A stretch of 64,000 nt of DNA from Gordionus sp. m RMFG-2023 (Eukaryota > Nematomorpha > Gordioida > Chordodea > Parachordodidae): NCBI RefSeq assembly GCF_954871325.1, contig NC_088777.1, positions 20,065,366 to 20,129,365 of the forward strand, given 5' to 3'. The notes under the pieces were generated by a model. The model was not told the DNA's origin. It saw only the letters and a list, made by a program, of their open reading frames with translations, and searched no databases. The first letter of the stretch is position 1. The number at the start of each line of letters is the position of its first letter. Made by a program: the position numbers and the translations under genes. Shown in pieces: positions 52,168 to 61,400 of the stretch.

Positions 52168-55100
52168 CTAGAATAAAAATGAAATAAATATTTAGATAAT
52201 ATTTTTTTACTCACTGATGGCCATCAAGAATGATGGAGAATCATAATTTTATCCTTTATTTGACGGTGGATGGCTGAATCTTAAAATTCTCCTATCTTAT
52301 GAGGTGTGATTCAGAAATTAAATTTATATTTGTTTAAATGAGGGTGTAATTTTAAAATTTTCCAGTGGTTTTACAAAATATATTAAAGAAATATATATTT
52401 AGATATTTTAATATATGTGCACAATAAATTTTTATTCATTTGTATTATATTTTTAATCTAAAAAATATATTAAAATCTTTTAAAATAAATTCTTATTCAT
52501 TTGTATTTGTAATTTATAATCAAAAAAATATATTCTAGACCCTTATTGTTTTTAAATTAAAATTCATAAATATACACTCTATTAACATATTTTATAAAAA
52601 TAATGAAAAATTTACTGATTCAATCATCATCATATAAAGGAAATTTATTATGCACCCATCATTGAATAAAGAAGAAAATTCTGATTACCAGTCATTCATA
52701 ATGGACTATCAGCTATTAACTTATATTTTTGATAATGTTTTCTTAAAAGATTCCTATTATATTATATGTAAGCTTAATGCATGGTCACAAAAAATATAAT
52801 ATTTTTTGTTATTTATGCCAAAACAATCATGGATCAATATTTCCTCCATTATACACTTCACAATTGATTTCTTTATTTCTTAGTGTCCAACAATTTTTAG
52901 AAATGTATGATGCTTTGAAATCATAGTTTCTTTAAATTAACAATCCTAATAAATTTTGCAAATAATTGAAAACAGGCATATTTGTGATTTGCCCATTCAT
53001 TTATCTTCAAATAAAGTCTGAGAAATGATATATTTTAATCATTGAAATTAGAGACCTTCACTGGCATTGATTTCTTCATCCAGCCTAGGTCATAAGTAAA
53101 AATAATTTTCAGGCCCAGTTCATGTTTAATGGAAATCCAAACCCAAACCACATCATAGGTTTCAAAGATTATTCCCAAGCCATATCCAAAAATTTAATTT
53201 ATTGTTAACAAAAATAAACAATATTTCAGTATATGGAATCACTTTGTCAATTCATTTAATTGAAATCTTTTCTTAAATCAATAATCAAATGAGAGGAATA
53301 GATTATCTGTTCATTCTCCCAAGATTTCTATAAATATTTAGAAAAAAGGCCAAATATATTATGGAAAATTTGATGTTATATAAAATTTATCTAATAATGA
53401 AATAAAAAATTTATCAATTCTTTTAACAAATTTTTTATCACACAATGGTTTTCACCTCTCACTTATAATTTTGTATATAATTTACACTTACCTCAAAGAA
53501 TCATTTATCATAAATAGAAATCAATTATGGGTCCAACCTGATTGCCTCACAAAAATGTGGTAATATTTACCCCATTGAAAATGATTATTTAAAAAATTAT
53601 TAGCAAAAATAATTGCCATGGTTCAAAACCCAGATAACTTATTAAGTATACATATTAAGATTAAATAAAAATAGCTTCATTCTTTATTATATTTATTTAT
53701 CTATCATCAAATTAAGGAAAATGCAATTATATGCTTAAAAAATTACCTTTTTAAAATCCAAAAATGTTTCTTTATATTGTTAATTGAGTAGGATTATCTT
53801 ATCATAAAAGGGATTCTTTATTCAAAAGGTCCTTATTATAAAAAAATATATATTGATAATTTAAAATTGATACTGTGAAAATCTAAATCCCATTATGTAA
53901 ATGAATTTTCTAAAAATTTAAAAAAATAAATATAGTGTATAATATTTATAAATTGACAGATATCTTTTCTTTAATTGACATTTTTCAGAAAATCAACGAT
54001 AATCATATCGATTATTGGATTTAAAAATATCATAATACAAGTCAAAAATTACCCTCCAAAAATCAATACCTACCCCCCAAAAACAAATGCCTACCCCCCA
54101 AAAATCAATATCTACCCCCCAAAATTAATACCTACCCCCCAAAATGCCAATATTTTTTGGAGGCATTTGTCTCCTACCCCCCCCGGCCATGTAGACACTG
54201 GGTCATACAATAAACACTAAAGGGAAATTTGAAATCCGCGTAAAATCGAATTTCGCCATTAAACCTGCATACATTTACGGTTGGCATTGACCACACCCTA
54301 GTAGTCAAATCAATCTTTTCGATAATTCCCGGAGCCAATGATGGGTCTAATTCTATTCCAATTGCTTTGCAAAGTGAAAGGGTACGTCACGGGCTGAAAA
54401 CGATCTTGGTACAGCGGTATCCTTTAAATGTATTCACACCTCAAAATCACCTATATGTCCCATCTTTTCATCAAAAATTGCTTGGTGTATATTATTCAAA
54501 TCTAGAATTGTAGAATCTACTACTATGCAGCATTTTTCTTTGTCAATAGCGTTGACTGAATTCTGCACTTGTTTAATAATGACTTGGCGAGGCATTCCTA
54601 AATTGAATGCTATTATCCATGGTAATCAGAAAAAAGCACCCCAGTTGTGTTCATTATTACCACAGGTAGAATTCTTATCCGTAATCCAACCCTAACGTTG
54701 ACTTGGGTCTCGCCCCTAACGTCTAACGGATGATCATCATATGCAGTCAATGGACATGTTGGCCTAATTTTTGGTCGTCCAATACTTGGTCTATCTATTC
54801 CGATCAATAACGCCTGCCTGTGCATCAGTGTCAAAAATCAATTTCAACATCTATCCCATTTATCTCTGCAGATAGTTTTGCTCGATTCTGTTAAATCTTC
54901 CAAATATTATGAATAGAATCACTCCATGACACTCTTATATAATTTAAATTCTTTGATTACAACAAACTAATTTGAGTTTTATATAATCTTTATCAAAGGT
55001 ATTATTATATTTGCCTTTATTATTCCCTTTATGAAATGTTTTATTATACTTGGCTTTATTATAGCTTTTATCAAATGTATTCGTTTTAAATGGATGTTTA

Positions 55101-55695
55101 TAATTATTGTTATCGTTCGGCATATTTTATTTGCCATTTCTTTGTCTGCTCGTTCAGAAGTGATTGACAGATCAAGAATAAATTGAAAAGTATATATATT
55201 ATCTCTATCAATGCAGTTGGGATATAGAGCCCTAAGATCTCATTCTAATCCAGGCATTTCCATGCCAAACATAAACTGATCACGACAACTCTCGTCAATA
55301 TCATTAAGATGTTGACAACACTTGCCAATTGTTCTATTTTATATGTAAATTTAGTTGTGGTTTCATTTGTTCTCCGTAGTCGAACGAAATCACTAGAAGA
55401 AAAAGTTGTTGACATTGGTTTAGACTTAATTTCCTTAAAAGATTAAGTTTCAAGCGAATTATGATAACAAGAACGGTCTACCAACTCAATATTCTTATTG
55501 CCAAAAATATATCTTTTTATTGACATTCAGTAGGATTTACGTTTTTTAACCGAAAACTGGCTTCTTGAGAAAAATAACGATATATCGTACTTTCTTTATT
55601 GATATTATCAAATTTAATAGTAGATAAGTCCGCCAATTTACCTTTATCTGCCAAATATTCTGAATCTCCATTTAAGGAATGGCCACTTTAATATT

Positions 55696-55855
55696 ACGAC
55701 TAATAACTAGCTATTTAAAAAACTCCATGAATTAAATTATATCGTTTTATTATATTTTAAAATTATCCCATCACATTTATTAGAATATTTCATTCTTTTT
55801 TATAAATATAGAATAATTAACAATCTATTACATTTAAGTAATAAATACAAATTAT
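55696..55855 (-). repeat. LTR (5' copy) of the fossil retrotransposon
   Basis: Direct-repeat partner of 36802-36960. The primer-binding side carries a TGG-type start on the minus strand near 55685. Confidence 0.78.
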
Positions 55856-56115
55856 GGAAACATGACAAAACCTAAGAGGTTTTTTAGATTGTTACAATAA
55901 AAAAACATCTGAACATATTTTTTCAGTAGTCTTCTATTTAATGAAAAACAAAGCTTTCTTATATTCATTGAATGAATTAAGATGTGACTTTTTTTGGAAA
56001 AAAACACTAATCTAATTCCTTAGCAGAAATCTAGGCATAATATTTCAAATTTTATTTAACATGGTTGAGTAGTCTTTTGCAGTATTATGTTTTCGTTTAG
56101 TATATTTTCGACTAC

Positions 56116-56208
56116 ATGTCAAGAGCAGCGGTTGAATCAAATATTTTTTTTAACAAATCTACTCTTGTAATTGTGTTATTGAGTATGAGATGGGATGACT
56201 ATCGTTAA
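56116..56208 (+). CDS. Possible short upstream reading frame overlapping the USP30-like start
   Basis: A 30-codon ATG frame with a hydrophobic run (STLVIVLLSM) ends 13 nt inside the USP coding region in another frame. It could be a regulatory upstream frame. If joined by an unseen short intron it could instead supply the membrane anchor that USP30 normally has. No support beyond position. Confidence 0.25.
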   Translation: MSRAAVESNIFFNKSTLVIVLLSMRWDDYR

Positions 56209-57607
56209 TTCTCGTGTAGTAAACACCAATACAATTAAAATGAAGGTAAAATTAAAAAATCATCCTACAATAATAGGAATTCCGAATATTCAAAATACCT
56301 GTTATATAAATTCGATATTACAAGCATTAGCATCTCTCTATAATTTTAACGATTACATATGCCAATTGTCTTATAAATATATGTTAAATAAATCAAATAT
56401 ACATACAATTATGCGCATTCTTATAGCAAAAATAAATGGTGATAATGTATTCTCAGAGCACCATCTCACAGATCTTGTTAATCAACTACTTTGTTATATT
56501 AATAAAAAAGGCTGGATTATTCAAAAAGGTGAGCAAGATGCCTTAGAATTTTACCATGTTCTATTAGATATATTTGATGACGAAATCCCCATGGCCACAA
56601 GCAATTATGGCTTGAATTTATATAACATAAGTACTGATTTAGGAAATTTATCCAAACATAATAATAATATATCCACTAATTCAAAATCCCCATTTTTAGG
56701 TATATTAGTTAATTTATTAACCTGTAATGATTGTAATTATAATTATCCATTAAAATTTGAAACTTTTAATCACTTGACAATATCAATTGATAATTCTTCT
56801 CATAAATCTGACAATAGTGAAATTTCTCATTTGGATACATTTATATATAGCACTTTAAAGCCTGAAATTATTAAAGGAGTTAAATGCGAAAAGTGTTATA
56901 AAAATAAAAACTCATTTTCAAATTTAACCAAGCAAGTCTTTTTAGTTAGATTACCTAAATGTCTGTCTCTTCATATACAAAGATTATCCTATTCAAATAA
57001 TATCAATGGACTCATAAATAAAAATGAAGGGAATTTAAATGTACCATCAACTATTAATTTAGACAAATATTGTTTAAACAAACATTTGGACAAAATATCA
57101 AAAAAATGCAATAAATATAAAATACAACTCAAAGAAATAAATTCTTATAATTATTTTTCATTTCTCTACTTAAATTTTTCGTGGCCTCTTAAGTTTGGCA
57201 AAAAAAACATACCATGCAAGCCTAATATATTTTTATCATTTTTACAAAATTGTCATTTTAATACTTTTATTATGGGTAATAATAGATATATCTTTGGTAA
57301 TGTTTATTCCATGGACCTCAATCTTCAGTGTGATAAAACTGATTTGCAGCAAACTTATAACCAAAATTTTGACTTGAATACTAATTACAAATTAAAGGCT
57401 ATTATTCAACATCACACAATTAATATAACATCTGGTCATTTTACAACTTTACGAACAAGGCCTTATTATAAAGATAATTTTGATGGGGCCAACAAAAATA
57501 TTTGGTTTTATATATCAGATGATTATGTCAGACCACTGCCCATGATTTTCAATAACAAAAATTATGTCAAAGTTCCAGCATATATGATTTTTTATGAAAA
57601 ATTATAA
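56195..57607 (+). CDS. USP30: USP30-type ubiquitin-specific protease
   Basis: A 470-residue cysteine protease that removes ubiquitin. Cys box NTCYINSILQAL with Cys36; QDA box EQDALEF near 113-119; zinc pairs CNDC (177-180) and CEKC (231-234); His box SGHFTTLR with His415; IWFYISDDYVRPL with Ser441. Human USP30 has the unusual Cys-His-Ser triad, and Ser441 falls at its Ser. RLPKCLSLHIQRLSYSNN matches human KLPQCLCIHLQRLSWSSH, and the C-terminus (FYEKL) matches FYERV. Human USP30 (517 residues) is anchored in the outer mitochondrial and peroxisomal membrane by an N-terminal helix, and this reading frame lacks one. TGA precedes the ATG in frame. It has no introns. AATAAA at 57655. Confidence 0.87.
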   Translation: MTIVNSRVVNTNTIKMKVKLKNHPTIIGIPNIQNTCYINSILQALASLYNFNDYICQLSYKYMLNKSNIHTIMRILIAKINGDNVFSEHHLTDLVNQLLCYINKKGWIIQKGEQDALEFYHVLLDIFDDEIPMATSNYGLNLYNISTDLGNLSKHNNNISTNSKSPFLGILVNLLTCNDCNYNYPLKFETFNHLTISIDNSSHKSDNSEISHLDTFIYSTLKPEIIKGVKCEKCYKNKNSFSNLTKQVFLVRLPKCLSLHIQRLSYSNNINGLINKNEGNLNVPSTINLDKYCLNKHLDKISKKCNKYKIQLKEINSYNYFSFLYLNFSWPLKFGKKNIPCKPNIFLSFLQNCHFNTFIMGNNRYIFGNVYSMDLNLQCDKTDLQQTYNQNFDLNTNYKLKAIIQHHTINITSGHFTTLRTRPYYKDNFDGANKNIWFYISDDYVRPLPMIFNNKNYVKVPAYMIFYEKL

Positions 57608-57654
57608 GCATAATATAAGAGTAATATAGAGTATATTATGTGATAAATAATTTT

Positions 57655-57660
57655 AATAAA
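57655..57660 (+). terminator. Polyadenylation hexamer of the USP30-like gene
   Basis: AATAAA 48 nt after the stop codon, in a T-rich context. Confidence 0.6.
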
Positions 57661-58197
57661 TATTTATTTTCAATCATGTAAATAGATATAATTTTTTTAA
57701 TTATATATTTGTATAAAAAATATCCCCGTGATGATCTTATATAAATATAAATATGATTTAAGATATTTTTAAATATACTGTTACACATAATTAAACTTGT
57801 ATAACCTTTCTATTAGTTATATTTCAATATTAAGAATATTTTGCAAAAAATAAATAGTTATTGAATGAATGAAAATTCTGGATCATTATTTTAAATTGTG
57901 TGCATATAATCTTTAAAAATAACATTAAAATAACCATAGAAATATTAAATCTAATGATTATATTCATCAAATGGATTTACAATCATATTGAATGTAAAAA
58001 AAATCGATTTAAATTTAAAACTGTCTTTTCTCTTACTTTTAACAACATTACTAAAAACGACATTTATAAAAACTAAAATGATATATATATATATTATCAA
58101 AGTAAAGTAAAGTAAATAAGACTGATGAGGCGAAATATCCCTGGTCTTTTAAGATGACAGATTAGGGTAAAAAGAGGTAATGGTAAAAAATGTTATC

Positions 58198-58203
58198 TTT
58201 ATT
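58198..58203 (-). terminator. Polyadenylation hexamer of the AF9/ENL-like gene
   Basis: AATAAA on the minus strand, 25 nt past the stop codon of the gene ending at 58228. The convergent USP gene ends about 540 nt away. Confidence 0.6.
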
Positions 58204-58227
58204 TATATAATGACTTATTAAATATTT

Positions 58228-58499
58228 TTAAAGGGATGAAGAAGGCAGGGATAATATGTTTTTGATACGATCTAGGGTTGGAGCATCAAGTCTGCACAGG
58301 TCAAAATCGAAGGTAGATGGTGATATGGTAAATTTCCTAGTTTCGACTATTATATCGACTACCCTTTGTACTAAATGTTTATCCCTTAGAGCCATTAAAT
58401 CTTTCTGAAGATTCAACATTTCCACCACAAATTCTGAACTATAAGGTGTACTTTCTTCTTCCGCATGATTGTCTGATATCGGTCCATCTGTGGGATCAT
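58228..58499 (-). CDS. AF9/ENL-like last exon, ANC1-homology domain
   Basis: It begins after TTCTATTTAG and ends TAA. It encodes a short acidic Ser-rich start, then EFVVEMLNLQKDLMALRDKH (human pattern LVELHRRLMTLRERH) and the AHD core, with a seven-residue extension past the human end. Confidence 0.9.
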
Positions 58500-61400
58500 C
58501 TAAATAGAAATGATTTATGAATAATAATTTGCAGAAGTTCAATAAACAATAGCCAAAATGTTTAGCCTATAAAGTATGAAGTTATAAAAAAATTTATAAC
58601 CCAAAAGAAAATCGTGTTCATTTCATAAATTAAAATATATTCAGGTCATTCATTCCAAACGAAATCGATTTTTAGCATCCTTCTAATTAAATAGAATTAT
58701 AGCTATTAAGGAAATAGTGAGAAATAATGCAATTAATATTTTAAAACTAACTTTGAATTAGTACTTGTCAAATGAGCAAAAAAATCGAGATTTCGGGCGA
58801 CCCCTTTCAATTTAGATAAAAATTTGTAGACGCGTTTTATATGTTCTAGTAATATCTGAAACAAAATTTTAGCTCATTAGCAATTATAATGCCTGCGATA
58901 ATGGGGATTAAAGGTACAAAAATCGGCTTTTTAAATTTTTACTGTATTAATATTAAATAAAATATTCGAACTAATTTAGTTTTTAATTTTAAACCAATTA
59001 TTTAACATCAGTAAAAGTTGTAATCTCCAGTGTTTTCAAAGGAAAAGGTAGAGGTGAATTCTTTAATATAAGCGACCCATTTAAATTTTCTAAAATTTTG
59101 TAAATATGTTTTAAATTAATATAAATTTACACTAAAACTAATTAAACATGGTGATTTAGAAAATACACAATTTGTTAATCTATGGACATACAATTTGTTA
59201 ATCTATCTATAGATATGTATAAGAATTTTAGGTGCTTGAGGTTGCAAGAACTAACACCTCTTTTTCGATTTTTTTTCCTAAAACATGCCATCTACCATTG
59301 ATTGTCGTGGATAGATGTTAAATCCATTTATTTTTTTATATATTGAATCTCATTAATATTCGAGTGAAATGTTATATTTAAAATTTGTGATTCTGTTGAA
59401 TTTGAATAAAATAGGCTTAAATTTTATCCTAAAGAATTGGGTAAAAAGTATGAAATTTTTGCATTTCTGGTATTGTACGCGCTTTATTGAATTTCTATTC
59501 TAAAATTTGCTCTTTCTCATATTCGTCTTCTATAATATAAAAGAAATCTACTCCTTAATATTTATAATGTATATATTAATAAATTAGACATCTTTACCTT
59601 TAATATTTTCCTTTAAATAGGCATTAGGATAAGTTATTTGTTTTGAATAGGTCTTTGTAAACTAGCCCAGGCCATTAAATGCTTGACTATACCTCCGACT
59701 CTGCTACAAGCCAATTTGCCATGAGATGTAACCCAAAAATGCCACTCAACGTTAATTCCAAAATTATCTTCTTAGTGACAAAGATTGATTACATTTATGT
59801 ATTCTTATATTGGGATGCTGTTTCATCTGAAAGTAGAAGAATTTTCTTGGGCGGCTCTGAAATTTCAGCTGACTAAATATTTTGGAATAAATGAACGGCA
59901 TATGAATGAGATATTCCGATATTATTACACAACTTAAATGATTTAAATTATTACGTGTTTTGAAATACACAAGGATGAATAATAACTTGCGATTCATTCC
60001 AATGAAAAATCTACCAGAACAATATATTCTCCTTATTTTAATAGAATTCAAAGTTATTGAACATATAGGCAATTTAAAAATTCTACAGGTGCGAAAATTT
60101 TCATTGTCTCGCATCTTTGATTTGTATTTTAGGAACCTGAAACTAAAATAAACGGCTTATACCTATCTAAATAATTCCTGCAGTTATCAATAATTTTAAA
60201 AGGGGTTGGCCGAAAATGGAACTTTTTCGATAGATTTGACATGGAAATTTTAGTATAAAGTGAAAATATCCTGTTGTTGGTATGTTAGCAACAAAATTTT
60301 AACCATAATGAAGATTTTGTATAGCGCTATCTATTTTATGGAAATAAAATGTCAATTTTTGGTAAAAATTCATATGTCGAAAGAGCCGATGCCGCCAAGA
60401 TCTTCACATCGTATATATACTTATAAAAAGTGTCTAAATGGAGGGCAAAAAAATTCTCGAAAATAAAAACACGGAAGTAATATAGGTAAGCTGGAGGTTA
60501 AAGACTCAAATTAATGCCAATTATTTTTCTTTTGATTGACCATTAGATTCTTTTTTACCTACAATGGATATAATATATTTAATTTTACTATAAATAGTTT
60601 TTAGGATATAACCATTTTAAAAATTACAGATTTGAAAGTCACTATTCTTTGCTCCTTTGAGACCCCGTATCTCGGGAACCAGATGTTCTAAGCTATTTTT
60701 ATCTGTCCAAAATTTTTTAATAATAAAAGATATCGGCCAAAAATATGTCTTTTTGATCGATTTGACATGGAATAACCCCTGAGTGAAATTGCAGAATAAT
60801 AAAAAGATATCCCCCAGAGGTTCCCTATCGAAATAATTTTACATTAGTGTGCCCATAAATTATTTAAGTATACTAGCATTTTATGCATATCTATCAATGG
60901 TCATTCACCTTGAAAATCGCAAAAGTATTATATTAGAACTTAAAGAAATTAGAGCAAATGTTAATCATAAATTATGAATTGTTGGTTTAAAACCCGAGTT
61001 TTGTAAATTCTATATTGATATTTCGACTCACACCAAGACACGCCTATAGTTCAAATATTAATATGAGATCAGTAAAAGATATTATATTAAGTCAGATAAA
61101 TGAAAGCTTATCGTTTCATCAAACGGTCTTACAAATCTAAGTGTATTTTTGTAACATATTAAAACAATTATAACTTTTGATCATTATACTCATTAGTACT
61201 TGCACAAATGAACAAAATTTTTACTTTCCAGGGATTATACGCTACCTCAGATAGATAAAATGAGTTATCCCTCAGATAGATAAAATGAGTTATCCCTTTT
61301 AAATATATACAGAAATTTGACACAAAATATAAAATAATTGAAAAATTATCAATTAAAAAGGAGATTGCACTTATTTCTCCACAAATACCAATGCAATATA

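Larger units (their letters stand above)
38990..54200. repeat. 15.2-kb palindrome: two inverted hAT copies around an inverted spacer
   Basis: Every open frame of the left arm recurs on the opposite strand of the right arm with the same predicted product (paired coordinates sum to 93188). The arms are 7460 and 7462 bp; the only difference I noticed is a homopolymer (GGGGGG versus CCCCCCCC) near the outer ends. The centre is a 289-bp spacer (46450-46738). Outside 38990 and 54200 the symmetry stops exactly at the hAT terminus CAGTGTCTACATGGC, and the flanks are different parts of the same fossil retroelement. Confidence 0.95.
46739..54200 (-). mobile_element. hAT transposon, right copy, inverted
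   Basis: Mirror image of the left copy with the same termini: inner CAGCGTCTACATGGC, outer GCCATGTAGACACTG. No convincing target duplication is seen (outer GGTCATAC, inner GATCATGAC). Confidence 0.92.
36802..55855 (-). mobile_element. Fossil Ty3/gypsy-like LTR retrotransposon, interrupted by the hAT palindrome
   Basis: Direct repeats of about 160 bp (36802-36960 and 55696-55855), roughly four-fifths identical by eye, act as LTRs. A purine-rich tract (GGAGGAAA on the minus strand) sits next to the left one. From right to left on the minus strand lie gag-like and protease-like sequence (about 54210-55650), reverse transcriptase and RNase H (about 38400-38985) and integrase zinc-binding and core regions (about 37200-37940). 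Without the insertion it is about 3.9 kb. It carries many breaks and the LTR divergence marks it as old. The 38990-54200 insertion falls in the reverse-transcriptase region. Confidence 0.82.

Noticed and set aside
38990-54200. A Polinton/Maverick-like element, suggested by the 15-kb size and long inverted repeats
   Set aside because: No capsid, integrase or protein-primed polymerase sequence inside. The content is two hAT transposase genes in mirror image.
38990-54200. Palindrome as a pure read fold-back artefact
   Set aside because: Not excluded, but less likely. The two outer flanks are different parts of one retroelement, the spacer arms differ at several positions with a 23-nt loop, and symmetry ends exactly at the transposon termini.
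59764-60466. Open stretches on both strands in the AF9/ENL-like intron as a small gene
   Set aside because: No motif, overlapping frames on opposite strands, and no splice or start context that stands out.
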